DNA of 64,000 bases, from NCBI GenBank assembly GCA_016712885.1, contig JADJQF010000016.1, positions 1-64,000 of the forward strand. Reading direction: 5' to 3'. Made by a program: the position numbers and the translations under genes. Numbering within the stretch: position 1 is the stretch's first letter; the number at the start of each line of letters is the position of its first letter. This stretch comes from Candidatus Flexicrinis proximus. Lineage in GTDB: Bacteria > Chloroflexota > Anaerolineae > Aggregatilineales > Phototrophicaceae. The notes under the pieces were generated by a model that was given only the letters and a program-made list of their open reading frames with translations, was not told the origin of the DNA and did no database searches. Positions 9,816 through 21,100 of this stretch are shown piece by piece.

Positions 9816-10950
9816 CTACCTGGCCATGGGCATGATGACGTAGAGGTAGTTGTCACGGCCAAGCGGACGGATGACGCCGGGATTGGCCGCGCCCTTGGAC
9901 TGGAGGATGACCTGCTCGTCGGGGAGGATGCGCAGGACGTCGATCAGGTACTTGATGTTGAAGGAAATATCGACCGGTTCGCCCTCGACCGTCGCGTCGA
10001 GGACGCCTTCGTTGTCGCCGCGTTCCTGGCTGCGGCCGACGATCATGACTTCGCCGGGGTCCCCGCTGCGCTTGGGCGGCTTGACATACAGGCGGCCGCT
10101 GAACCGCCGAGTCGCGGGCGAAGATTTCGGCGCGGGCACAGGCGGCCAGCAGGTCGGAGCGGTACATGACGGTGCTGGTGCTGTAATCCTTGGGGATGAC
10201 CGACTCGAAGGGCGGGAATTTGGCGTCGAGGAGCTGGGCGGAAATCTCGACCTGGCCGATGGTGAACAGGATGATGTCGCGCTCGTTGGGCAGGCTGATA
10301 TAGACCGGCTCGTCCTCGTCGCTGATGACCTTGGCGACTTCGATCAGGGATTTGGCGGGGATGAGGAGGTTGAGCGCCTTGTCGAACTTACGGTCGAGCT
10401 GGCCGGTGTGGACGGCGAGTCGGTAGCCATCGGCGGAGGCGAGGGTGATCTTCTCGCCGTGGAGCTGCATGAAGATGCCGGTGAGCGCCGGTCGGTGGTC
10501 GTCGGTGGCGGCAGAGAAGGCGACCTGATTGATCATGTCCTTGAACTGCTTGCCGTCGATGGTGAGGTCGCCCTCGCCGCCTTCGATGAGGGGCGGGAAC
10601 TCGTGGGCGTCGATGCCCTTGATGTTACCCTTGTTGCCGCCGCAGCGGAGGTGCATGGTCTGGGTGGCGGAGTCGAGGGTGAGGTCAACGCGGTCGTTGG
10701 AGAGGTTGTTGACGAGGTCGACGAAGACCTTGGCCGGGAGGGTGACCGCGCCTTCGATCTCGACGTTGGCGCCGATCCAGACGGTGATACCGAGGCCGAG
10801 GCTGAGGTTGACGGCGGCCAATTTGAGGCGCGACTCCTCGGTTTTGAGCAGGACATTGCTGAGGACAGGCATCGACGGGCGCGACTCGACGGCGCGGCCA
10901 ACGATGCTCAAGCCCTTGGCCAGGTTGGATTGCAGGACCGATAAACGCAT
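9816..10950 (-). CDS. dnaN: DNA polymerase III beta sliding clamp, one frameshift
   Basis: This is the ring-shaped clamp that tethers the replicative polymerase to DNA. The start MRLSVLQSNLAKGL at 10950 has an AAGGAG site upstream. Three clamp repeats are visible: SRPSMPVLSNVLLKTEE and LVNNLSNDRVDL; DGKQFKDMINQVAFSAATDD and PALTGIFMQLHGEKITLASA; and ISFNIKYLIDVLRILPDEQV. The expected C-terminal IMPM(A)R ends the protein. About 378 residues, the normal size. One frame change near 10115, in the RFSGRLYVKP region, breaks it. Because dnaN is essential, a sequence error is the likely cause. Confidence 0.93.
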
Positions 10951-11002
10951 AAGGTATGCGCTCCTTACGAAATCAGCTTGATATATCCCAAATGATTTCG
11001 CA

Positions 11003-11008
11003 AGTATA
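11003..11008 (-). promoter_or_regulatory. Possible dnaN -10 box
   Basis: TATACT on the minus strand, 53 bases before the dnaN start, with only a weak -35 match (TTTCGA) 17 bases further upstream. Confidence 0.4.
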
Positions 11009-11193
11009 CCGCAGAAGCGGTCTATTCGAAACGCTGCAAGTCAGGGATTTACCCGGTCTGCAGCGCGGCGCAGGAGCACAATTCTACCGGACGCGCAAAA
11101 GTTAAGCGCGAAATGCTGACCCCAATTACCGGTGTAGGCGCTGGAATTGACTGCGCTATACTTTTCACGGCTCAAGTTAGGCGCGGAGGGGCG

Positions 11194-12238
11194 ATGGACT
11201 ATCGCAGTTTAGGGCGGACCGGCGTTCAGGTGAGTGCGCTGTGCCTCGGCACGATGAATTTCGGCGGCAGGGCGGCGGAAGCAGACGCCAGCGCCATCAT
11301 CGACCAGGCGCTGGATGCCCGGGATCAACTTCATCGATACCGCGAACGTCTACGGTCACGAGCCGCAGAACTTCGCCGTCGGGCGCGGCCGCAGCGAGGA
11401 GATCATCGGCCGGGCGCTCAAGCGCGGCGCCAAACGCGACGGGGTGGTGCTGGCCAGCAAAGCCTATTTCCCGATGAGCGATGCGCCCAACGCACAGGGC
11501 AGCAGCCGGTATCACCTGATCGCCGCCTGCGAAGACTCGCTGCGCCGCCTGCAAACCGACCACATCGACCTGTATCAGCTCCACCATCCCAGCAACATCA
11601 TTCCGATCGACGAGACGCTGCGCGCGCTGGACGACCTGATCCGCGCCGGCAAGGTGCGCTACATCGGCAGCAGTTCGTTCGGGGCATGGCAGATCGTCGA
11701 AGCGCTGTGGGCCTCCAAGGAATACGGCCTGAACCGGTTCGTCAGCGAACAGCCGGTGTATAACCTGCTCGACCGGCGCGCGGAGCGTGAACTGCTGCCG
11801 ATGGCGCAAACCTGCAGGATCGCCGTCATCCCGTGGTCGCCGACCGCAGGTGGGCTGCTGACCGGCCGCTACCGCCGCGGACAGACTCCGCCGGCCGGCT
11901 CGCGTTATGACGCCTTCTGGAAAGCGCCGGATGTTTTCACGGAGGGCGCGTTCGACGTGCTGGATGTCGTTGAAGCGCTGGCGGCGGAGAAGGGCTGCAC
12001 CCCCGCTCAACTGGCGCTGGCATGGTGTATGGCCCAGCCCGGCGTCACCGCGCCAATCATCGGCCCGCGCACAGCGGAACAGCTTACGGATTCGCTCGGC
12101 GCGTTGAAGGTGACGCTCACCGGCGACGATTGTAAGCGGCTGGATGCGGTCGCGCCGCCGGGCGACAAAGTATCGCCGTTCTATGGCAGCGATGGCTTCG
12201 CGTGGATTCCGTGGGGACCGCACCAGCACCGCTGGTAA
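11194..12238 (+). CDS. Aldo/keto reductase, one frameshift
   Basis: An NADPH-dependent carbonyl reductase of the AKR superfamily, with a TIM barrel. The start MDYRSLGRTGVQVS follows a purine-rich site (GCGGAGGGG) and has a TATACT -10 box at 11157. The catalytic tetrad is visible: Asp and Tyr in DTANVYGHE, Lys in LASKAY and His in YQLHHP. The cofactor end is GVTAPIIGPRTAEQL. A frame change near 11315, just before GINFIDTANVYG, breaks the gene. About 347 residues. It is divergent from dnaN. The natural substrate cannot be told from sequence. Confidence 0.88.
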
Positions 12239-12378
12239 GGCCGCGGTATCGACCAGCCGGACAAGTGCGGGACGTCACCCGATAATGCTGACAGTCTGCA
12301 CCCCCGATACCTCCCTACCGGGCGGGTTGGCACGCTATACTGATGGGTATCCGAACATACGTCACGGAGAGAATACTC

Positions 12379-13773
12379 ATGTCTGCTGTTGGCACGCCTG
12401 AAAACCCGCTGCGGGTCGCGGTGATCGGCTCTGGCCCGTCGGGGTTTTATGCCGCCGAGCATCTGTTCAAGACGCTGGGCGCAGGCGTCCGGGTGGACAT
12501 GATCGAGCGGCTGCCGACGCCGTACGGGCTGGTGCGCGGCGGGGTCGCGCCGGACCATCCGAAGATCAAGTCGGTGACGAAAGTTTACGAGAAAACGGCG
12601 CTGCGTCCGGAATTCGGGTTCTACGGCAATGTGGAATTCGGCAAGGACGTCACGCTGGAGGACCTGAAGCGGCATTACCACGCGGTGATCTTCGCGGTGG
12701 GGGCGCAGACGGACAAATCGCTGGGTATCCCCGGAGAAGCGCTGGCCGGCAGCCACGCCGCGACGGAATTTGTCGCGTGGTATAACGGCCACCCGGACTA
12801 CCGCGACCGCACATTCGACCTGAGCGCCAAACGGGCGATCGTGGTCGGCGTGGGTAACGTGGCGATGGACGTCGCGCGGATCCTGGCGCGCACCTGCGGC
12901 GAACTGACCAGTTCGGACATCGCGGACTATGCGCTGGACGCGCTGGACGCGAGCGAGGTGCAGGAGATCATTGTGCTGGGGCGGCGCGGGCCGGCCCAGG
13001 CGGCCTTCACGCCCGCGGAGCTGAAAGAACTGGGCGAAATGGCCGACGCAGAGGTGATCGTCGCGCCGGAAGATGCGGCGGTCGACGCGCTGAGCAGCGA
13101 GTGGCTGGCGACGGCCAACGACCGCGACGCCGAGAAGAACCTGGCGCTGCTGAAGGCGTACAGCGACCAGCCGCGGCAGGGCAAAACGCGGCGGATCATC
13201 TTCAAGTTCCTGGCGTCTCCGCTGGAGATCAAGGGGGATGGCCGCGTGGAGTCGGTGGTGATCGGCCGCAACGTGCTGGTGAAGCGCGAGGACGGGTCAC
13301 TGGCGGCGAAAGCCTCCGGCGTGACCGAGGAAATCCCGGCCGGGCTGATCTTCCGCTCGGTGGGCTACCGGGGCGTGGCGCTGCCGGGAGTGCCGTTCGA
13401 CGAGCGCGGCGGGACGATCCCCAACCGCGAGGGGCGGGTGCTGGATGCGGCAGGCGGGCAGCCGGTCGGCGCGCTGTATGCGGTCGGGTGGATCAAGCGC
13501 GGGCCGAGCGGAATTATCGGGACGAACAAGCCGGACTCGGTCGAGACGGTGGAGCGGCTGCTGGAAGATATGCGGGCCGGGGCGCTGTGGACGCCGGAGA
13601 CGGCTTCCGCCGGAACCATTAAGGAAGAATTGAAGAATCGTGGTACAATAGTCGTGGATTTTCAGGATTGGCTGAAGCTGGATGCGCGCGAGACAGAAAA
13701 TGGCGCGAAAATCGGGCGGCCGAGGGTGAAATTCAGCAGCGTGCCGGAAATGCTGGCGGTACTCAAGGGCTAG
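12379..13773 (+). CDS. fprA: FprA-type ferredoxin/adrenodoxin-like NADP+ reductase
   Basis: A flavoprotein that passes electrons between NADPH and ferredoxin. The FAD-binding motif is AVIGSGPSGFYAAEHL. It is followed by the family hallmark PTPYGLVRGGVAPDHPKIK, the NADP site VVGVGNVAMDVARIL and the C-terminal GWIKRGPSGIIGTNKPDS. These match adrenodoxin-reductase-like FprA enzymes (450-470 residues; 464 here). The start at 12379 was preferred over 12343 because GGAGAG lies eight bases upstream and the FAD domain begins just after. A TATACT box lies at 12336-12341. The gene is intact. Confidence 0.9.
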   Translation: MSAVGTPENPLRVAVIGSGPSGFYAAEHLFKTLGAGVRVDMIERLPTPYGLVRGGVAPDHPKIKSVTKVYEKTALRPEFGFYGNVEFGKDVTLEDLKRHYHAVIFAVGAQTDKSLGIPGEALAGSHAATEFVAWYNGHPDYRDRTFDLSAKRAIVVGVGNVAMDVARILARTCGELTSSDIADYALDALDASEVQEIIVLGRRGPAQAAFTPAELKELGEMADAEVIVAPEDAAVDALSSEWLATANDRDAEKNLALLKAYSDQPRQGKTRRIIFKFLASPLEIKGDGRVESVVIGRNVLVKREDGSLAAKASGVTEEIPAGLIFRSVGYRGVALPGVPFDERGGTIPNREGRVLDAAGGQPVGALYAVGWIKRGPSGIIGTNKPDSVETVERLLEDMRAGALWTPETASAGTIKEELKNRGTIVVDFQDWLKLDARETENGAKIGRPRVKFSSVPEMLAVLKG

Positions 13774-13910
13774 GCCGGGTGAGAAACCTTAATTGAAAAT
13801 AGATAATAATTGAGGCAAGGTAGGGTTTCTGTTACATCTAAACACAGCAGCCCCATGATACACTGTGGAAATGTAGGGCCAAATCCACAGTTGAAGGTGA
13901 GCGCCATCCC

Positions 13911-14278
13911 ATGGCCAACATTCTCGTCGTCGATGATGATCGTGCGCTGCTGCTGATTATGCAGCTCACGCTGGAACGCGCCGGATTCCACGTGACAACC
14001 GCCGAGAACGGCGATCAAACCCTGAAACTGGCGCACCAGTCGCAGTTCGACCTGATCATCCTGGACGACATGATGCCGGGGATGAGCGGGGCCAGACCTG
14101 CCGGCTGCTCAAGAGCGATCCCCGCACCGAGAATACCCCGGTGATGCTGTACAGCGCGCGGTCGGACGCGGTGGAAAACGAGTACGTCCACGACATCCTG
14201 GCCAACGCCGCGCTGCGTAAACCCGCCTCGCCCACCAAAGTACTGGAAGTGGTGCGCGGGCTGCTGGCGATGGCCTGA
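13911..14278 (+). CDS. Single-domain response regulator, one frameshift
   Basis: A CheY-like receiver with the acidic pocket VVDDDRA, the phospho-acceptor Asp in LIILDDMMPGMSG, and the later Ser in MLYSARSD and Lys in LRKPASPTKV. There is no output domain (about 122 residues). A frame change near 14090, just after the PGMSG turn, splits it. It stands alone; no kinase is adjacent, the nearest being at 59-62 kb. It probably acts by protein contact rather than by binding DNA. Confidence 0.8.
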
Positions 14279-14311
14279 GCGCGCCGAAGCAGCTCCCATC
14301 AACACCGCATG

Positions 14312-14347
14312 AAACCGCCCGCGACAGCAACCGTCCGGGCGGTTTTC
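14312..14347 (+). terminator. Hairpin terminator after the response regulator
   Basis: The stem AACCGCCCG / CGGGCGGTT is followed by TTCG on the plus strand and lies 34 bases after the response-regulator stop codon. Confidence 0.65.
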
Positions 14348-14373
14348 GTTGTCTGGTCTGTTATGTATTGGCT

Positions 14374-14517
14374 TTGCAGAGGCTCGGCCTCCGCACCACC
14401 GCCAAAGGGCGTATGCCCTCTGGACTCCCTCATGGCCTTCGGCTTCGCTCGCGAAACCAAAGGCGGATGAAGGGTGCTGGGATGCAAATCCCTGCTGGGC
14501 CGGGGCAACGCCCCGTG
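14374..14517. repeat. Mini-hairpin intergenic repeat
   Basis: A chain of small hairpins with arms of four to seven bases: AGGCTCGGCCT, GAGGGCGTATGCCCTC (with one mismatch), GGGATGCAAATCCC and GGGGCAACGCCCC. Its central spacer is distinct (CTTCGGCTTCGCTCGCGAAA). It lies in the 3' gap between two convergent genes. Confidence 0.65.
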
Positions 14518-14523
14518 TTATCC

Positions 14524-15863
14524 CTAGCGCGGGCAGGCCGCATACTGGGTGAGGTCGATGAGCCAGAGGCCGCCGTGACGGCCTTCCGCGCCGAGGGCCA
14601 GCAGCTTGCCATCCGGCGAGAGCGCCGACCAACCCGACTCGTCATCCGCGAGGGTGAGCGGCAGGACGGTGAGCGTGTGGAGGTTTCGGCGCCGAGGTTA
14701 TAACACTGGAGGCGCGCCTGGCCGTCGATATCGCGGATGACGTAGATACCGACCGGCACATTGGTGGTGGCCGCGAAGACCGGCGCGGGATAGTTGTTGC
14801 CGGGGGCTTCCCCGTCGAAGAGCTTAATCTGGTTGCCGGGGTTGGTGGTGGAGACGATGTAGTAGCCGGTCACGCCGTCAACATCCTGGGCGAGGACGAC
14901 GCGGGCGCCGTCGGGGGTCGGGCCGGGGACGATCAGCGACGGCGCGACATCCATGATCGGGATGCTGACATTCTGGCCGGCGAGGCTGGCGGTGATATAG
15001 CGCACAGGTTCGCCAAACGCGCCGAAATAGTAGGCGAGGAAACGCTCGCCGGGTGTCCGGACATAGCCCTGAAAGGCTGTAGCGGGAGAGCGCGTCCCAG
15101 ATGAGGCGCTGGAAGGTGCCGTCCGGCTCGGCGGTGAGCAGGATATTGACCGGATCCTGAAACACGAAGCGGCGCGAGTCAGGGTGGAAGGCGATGCGGG
15201 CGTGGCGACGTCTTCGTCATCCTCAAGGGCGAGCCGGTCAGGATGACGGGATCGCGCAGATCGGGATACGGGAGGTCGATGCTGGCGTATTCGCCGGTTT
15301 CGGTATCAGCCGCGAACCAGTCCCAATCGGTATAGGTGTCGTCGGTGCAGCCGACGGCGAAGCGCAGATTCGCCCTGGCGCGTCCACTCGACGCGGGCGA
15401 CGTCGCCTTCATAGACGGTGGTGATGTCGCGGTAGGTCAGGAAGGGATTGACGGGAGCGGGCGCGGTTTCGACGGCGGTGACGGCGACCTGCAGGGCGGC
15501 GGGGACGAGATCGTCGGCGTCCAGTTCGACGGCCAGCAGATAGGGGGCCGACTCACCCGGTTCAAGGGCGCGGCCGGGCCGCACGCCGAGGCCGCAGACA
15601 TCGACCAGCACGCCATAGGCGATGCCGACGACCGCGCCGTCTGCCGCGGTCACCTCGCCTTCAAGCGCGACATCCAGATAGGCGGCCGTCCCGGTGTTGG
15701 TGACCGTCCCCGCCGCGATCCACTCGGTGATGCCGAAGGGATTGACGCGCTGACTGAGGACGGGATCGGTCACCGTCAGCGGCAGGGCCTGAGCGGCTGC
15801 CGGCATGCCGAGCGCCAGCAGCCCCAACCCGACGACACACAACCACAACCGCAGCGCACGCAT
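14524..15863 (-). CDS. Secreted protein with C-terminal TolB-like repeat, several frameshifts
   Basis: The signal peptide is clear (MRALRLWLCVVGLGLLALGM, then PAAAQA). The next 170 residues (ITEWIAAGTVTNTGTAAYLD, ALEPGESAPYLLAVEL) look like a small beta-sandwich of the FxLYD kind. The C-terminal half has beta-propeller-like phrases: PGPTPDGARVVLA, LSPDGKLLALGAEG and LWLIDLTQY. Function is unknown; exported sensor or envelope protein is a guess. At least four frame changes (near 15390, 15180, 15010 and 14680) are needed to join the parts, and the stop was set at 14524 from the last frame. Confidence 0.55.
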
Positions 15864-15948
15864 GGCAGCATTCCTGTACAGACAACTCGATATGGCTGTC
15901 AGGATACAACGGGTGGGAGGGTGTGTCTACGGCGCGGGGCCAGCGAAA

Positions 15949-16076
15949 AGCAACCTCACCCCCGGCCCCTCTCCATGCTGGAGAGGGGTGAAAAGAAGTG
16001 AGGGAAGTGAAAGAAGTGAAAAGAAGTGGGAGAAGGGCGGTGGCGAGGGCATGACACGTCATGCCCCTACGGGGCG
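15949..16076. repeat. Dispersed CCTCACCCCCGGCCCCTCTCC repeat plus CATGACACGTCATG palindrome
   Basis: The first part recurs almost unchanged at 22285 and, shortened, at 60511. It contains a hairpin (CCCTCTCCATGCTGGAGAGGG) followed by purine-rich GAAGTGA repeats. The second part, GCATGACACGTCATGC with CCCCTACGGGG, recurs at 22477. Confidence 0.65.
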
Positions 16077-16137
16077 TCGAAACCCATGTCTGCCAGGGAG
16101 GCGACGAGGCGGACGGTCGCGACGCTGACGGCCTAAA

Positions 16138-18041
16138 CTAAAACTCATCGTTCAAGATCTTTTCCAGAATGGTCTGGAATTCGGATTTGAGAGCGTTAAA
16201 TCGATTCGATAGGAATGTCCCGAATGACTCCTCGGTGAGTGCATCTTTGGCGATCACTATGTCCGGGTGACAGACAAGCTCATATGCAAGCCTCTCAAGT
16301 TCCTGGGTTCGGGACTCGGGCGTCAAACCTGGACGAAGCTCGATCCATTCACGAAAGTTCTTTCCTTTCTTTGATCGATTCTTCTTGTTATGAAGCAACG
16401 CGAGGTTGGCTACATGGTTAATCGGCCAACCGGGAGAGTCGTCCGGGATCCGCGATTTGAGTTGTTCGACAGGTATTATGTGCTCAACATCCTTGTCGGT
16501 AATGGAGTCCCCCTGGGATATCGTCCGCGCCTGCGCATAGCGTAGGAACAAAACGCTCGGTGAGGTCAATGATACTGATCGGGTACGTCCAATCCTTTTC
16601 GCCTGTTCAGCACTCCAGCGATCCAGATCAATAGACCATGTGGCCATTCTTTGAAGCGATTCTGGCAGGGTGAAATACCTTTTGCCGGCGACTGCGTTGA
16701 AGAGTTTAGTATCGCCCGATCCTCGCCAGTAATCAGATAAACTGTCGGCAAGATAGTGGAGGCGCATACTTGCGCGAAGCGTGCGCAATTGCCTTGCGGC
16801 CTCAGCAGTTTTCTCTGGAAAAGCCTCAAAGTACGCATAGGTTGTCGCGATCATCGAAATGATCTGGTAATCGGTGTGGTGGAGAGGTCGTTTCCTCGAC
16901 CCCGGGATCTGCATTTTTACAAGGAAATTCAGGACTTTATCTCGAACAAAGTCCGCAGCGTTCCGAATCCGTTTTTCGATACCGTCCAGATACGCAGGGT
17001 CGGCTGACAGGCGGTTTCTGTCAAGTTTCGAAGGCAGATCGCCGATGCGCTGGACATTCTGATTTAGACATGCAGCAACCAGATTGAACCCGATGGAAGA
17101 GAGTTCCTGCTCTTGAGACGGCTCGAATAACTCTGGATAGTCATTTGTGATAACCTGTCCAAATCCGTATAGGTACTCATACAGATTGAAGTCATCAGTT
17201 GCGTCCCGCTCCTCGACATCGAAGTCAAAGACCATACCCGCACTCAACATACTGCTGTATTTTTCTTCTATCGCCTCCCTTATTGATGCATTGTTGATCC
17301 GTACAGCGATCCGGTCCCACTGTGCGGCGAGAATATCGTATTTGCTCAGCACAGTGCCGCCAGTGTTGAGGCGTTCGAAAACCGTGGGGAGTTCGGTTTC
17401 GCTGCCGGTGAAAATCAGAATCGGGATTTCGAAGTCGTCGATTTTAGCGTTGTCGCGAATCCCATCCAGCAGCATGAGGAAGAACTTGGTCGTATCATCG
17501 AACTCCTCGAGGACATTCCGAACGTCATCGACCGAGAATTCTTTCGGCGCGATCCTGTTAGCGAGGAATCGAATCGACCTGTGGCTTTCCCACTCATTAA
17601 CAGCATCAAATCCGTTCTTTGACTTCACCCAAGACTGTGTGTTCTGGAGTAAGGTCTCAGCCGAAATAGCAATACCTTTACGGGAAAACTCCACCGCGAG
17701 TTTATCGAAGTGCCCCTTGGTATCTGCATTCCGGATGTCCGTAATGTCCAGGAACTCTCTGATATGATCGCAGTAGGTCTTGATCGCATATGTTCGCTGC
17801 AGGCCGTCAACCAGCAGAAAGTCATTGCCCTGTTTCGATTGACCATGAAGCAACAACGTCCCAATCGGATATCCTTCCTTAAGCGAACGAATCAGCTCTT
17901 TTTGTTGATCTTCGTTCCAGACAAGACCGCGCTGAAACTGCGGCAATCGATCTTGGTCCCACGATCGCTCGGTCCATTTCTGACGGCAGTGACCAGCCTG
18001 TTTATCGTCCATACATCTGGAATAGTTTCGCGGTCCGGCAT
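16138..18041 (-). CDS. GmrSD-like DUF262/DUF1524 nuclease, probable type IV restriction enzyme
   Basis: The N-terminal DUF262 (ParB-like fold) shows DRLPQFQRGLVWNEDQQKEL, LKEGYPIGTLLL and LLVDGLQRTYAI, the DGQQR-type motif used for nucleotide binding. The C-terminal DUF1524 shows an HNH nuclease core: DVEHIIPVEQL, then NHVANLALLHNKKNRSKKG. This layout matches GmrSD-family proteins that restrict modified phage DNA. The open frame begins at 18012, but ATG 18041 (MPDRETIPDVWTINRLV) with GAGGAA upstream gives a better N-terminus, joined by one frame change near 17960. It lies 71 bases after the type IIG gene on the same strand. Its G+C is lower than its surroundings, which suggests transfer. Confidence 0.8.
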
Positions 18042-18112
18042 AGGAGATTCCTCATTTCAGGCGTACAAAGGTTACAGTACTGCTTCTTCATATAACTGAA
18101 AACGAATATCTG

Positions 18113-21100
18113 TTAGACCTCCCCGTAGGGATATTTGGTCGAGTCTTCGATCAGGCGGCGCTCGTCGGGCGTGAGGCCGAAGGCGTCGTAGACGATGTCG
18201 TTGAGGCGGGTTTCGAGGGCGACGATCTGGCCGGTGAGGCGCTGATGCCCGGCCTGCTGGTCGGCGAGGAAGGCGCGCCATTCCGCCCGTTTGCCGAGCG
18301 GGATTTCGGTTTTGAACAGTTTCTTGAGTTCGTCGCTGAGGGCGCGGTCGTCGGGCAGCGTCCACCATTCATACAGGCGGCGGCCGCTGACGATGGGCTG
18401 ACCGGCGGCGAAGTCGGCGCTGAGGGTGTGCCGGAAGGACTCGTGCGCCTGATAGCGCTGACGGGCGAGCGCGGTGATCTCCTCGGCGATGGCGGCGAGG
18501 CCGGTCTCCTGCTCGGCGGTCAGGTCGGGGATCGGTAGGCGTTCGACGGTTTGCGGCAAGACGCGATACTGCCAAAGTCCCCCGCGTAAGCGAAGTGGAG
18601 TCGCGATCTGTGAAATCGCATACCAAATTACTCTGCTTTGTAGTAAAGCCAACATCGAAAACGTGGCGTTGCTTATGAAAAAGCCAGTGTTGTTCAAGTA
18701 GGTCTTTGCGTCGTTCCAAGAAAATCTCGGAAGTTTCGAAATGTCGGCCCATACGATCTTGCACGTATCGAATTCGTGATAGTAGGAACATGGGCGGAGT
18801 TCGAACCACTCGCACTCCCCATTTCGGGGTTCCCATCTTTGACCTAATGTGTCGCGAAACTGCGAGAGATGTTTGTATATTGCCGGGTAATTTGCAATAT
18901 TAACGCCTTGATAAGCCCAAACTAGGTACTCGTCTCCGGATATTTGGTACCAAGGTCGCAAGTCCTGACCTCGATTCATCGCCTTGAGCAAATCGCGGCT
19001 GTTAGGACTGGAACCAACCAACTGATCGTATGTGTGTTGGCCTATAACAAAAGCTTCATTCAAGCCAGTGGTTATTCCTCGATAGTAACCGGCTACCTTA
19101 TCTCGGAGCGTGGCGGAACCTTCGAAAATCTTTAGGGTAACTTGTGTCAACTCAACAGTTTGGAATCGCCATTCCTCCATGCCGGTTGTTTCGCTTGAGC
19201 TGTCCTCCCACGCTCCGGCGTTCAACGCGTCGCCCAAATCGGAATGGCGGACGTTCCCTTCGATGAACAGATTACGGAAGGTTGGCAGGGAGCGGCCACG
19301 ACGCAGGACGGCAATGGTCGGATAGACCATCTCCGCCCCTTTGAACGGCTGGTTTTCGCCGAAGTTGGCGACCCACTCCGGCGCGGCGCTGGCGTGGATG
19401 TACTCGCGGAAGGGTTTGGCGCTGTCGCTGTTCGTGTAAGTGCCGGAGGTGATGTTAGCCAAGCAAGCGCTCCGGCCTGAGGAATTCCAGCCCGCGTTCG
19501 TAGAAGTACAAGAATAAGTCTGCCGTGCCGCTGAATACCTGATACTGCGACTGCAAAAACGGCTTGATCGGCGTGATGCGTTCCTGGCGGACATAGGGCG
19601 GGTTGCCGATGACGGCATCGAAGCCGGCGCTGGCGGATGGCTGGCGCCGGCGTCGAAGAAGATTTCCGGGAAGGCCAGCTCCCAGTGGAAGAAGCGCTGC
19701 TGCGCGGCGATCTGACGCGCCTGGGCGACGATGCGGTCGACTTCGGGCAGGGTCTGGCCACTGACGGTGAAGCGGCGGACGGCCTCCCACTGCTGCTGGG
19801 TGAGCGCGAGGCCGAAAGCACGGGCGGTCCAGACATCGGCGGCCTGCTGCCACTGGCTGAGGCGGGCGACGAGGCCGGTGTAAAGCTGCTCCTGACGTTT
19901 GACCGAGCCAACATCGTCGGCGATGGTGGACTCGATGGCGGACATCTGGGCGACGGCGAAACCGACCCCGGCGGCGAAATCGTCCTCAGTGAACATATTC
20001 GTCTGGCCGGTACGGGCTTCGCGCGCGGCGACGCGCTGCTGCTGCTTTTTGCGCTTCTCGCCGGCGAGGTCGTCGTCAATGTCGGACAGGCTGGTGCCGA
20101 CCAGACTGTTACCGACGCGGATGTGATGGTCGAGGAAGGAGAGCGGCTTGCCTTTGGCCAGCGTGGTCAGCCACATGCTGAGTTTGGCGAGTTCGACGGC
20201 GAGCGGATTGATGTCGACGGCGTAGATGCAGGCGCTGGCGACCTGACGCTTCCAGTAGATCAGTTCGTCCTCTTTACCGAGGTCGGCCGGGTGGAGGGCG
20301 AGGTCGCGCATCTTCTCGGCAATGAAGGCGGTCGCGTCGACCACAAAGTGACCGCTGCCGGTGGCGGGGTCGAGGATATTGAGGGACAGCACGTCGCGAA
20401 TAAGGGCGGATGAGTCGTGTACGTGCCACAACCCTGCTTCATCAAGGTGCGCGTAACGGGCGAAAATCCCGGAGAGCAGGGGATCGATGGTCTTTTCGAC
20501 AATGAAGCGCACGATGTAGTCCGGGGTGTAGTAGCTGCCGGTGACTTTGCGCTCGTTGCTGCCGGTGCGGAGATAGACCTCACCGGGCTGTTTAATGATG
20601 GCTTCGCCCGGTCTGGCGGCGGAGTAGAAGTCTTTCTTGTCCTGTTTCTTCAGGGTGAGCGGCACGGTGGCGATATCGAGGTCGTATTCGAGCAGCTTCT
20701 CGTAGATCGAGCCGAGGTGGCGGACTTCGAGGTCGCGGTAGTCGACAAAGGCGCGTTTGACACGCCGACCCTCGTCCACGTCGACGCGGGCCAAGCGGTC
20801 GAGGGCGGGGACAAGGAAGGCGTCACCGACCGACTTTTCGGCCAGAAAGCGGTGATCGGCGTCGGAGAAGAGCTTGCCGTTATAGGCAGGCATGCCCAGG
20901 CGCGGGTCGCCCTGATCGACGGCGAAAAAGAGCTCGCGCAGGCGGTTGTATGTTTCGGCACGGTCGGGACTGAGGTCAACCTTGTGGTCGATCTGGTGGG
21001 CGACGGTGGTCTTGATGGCCTTGAGGCTGGCCTGATCGGTGTACTCGCGATTTTCGTAGAGCGGCAGGATTTCGCGGCTCTCGGCGAAGAAGATGAAGAG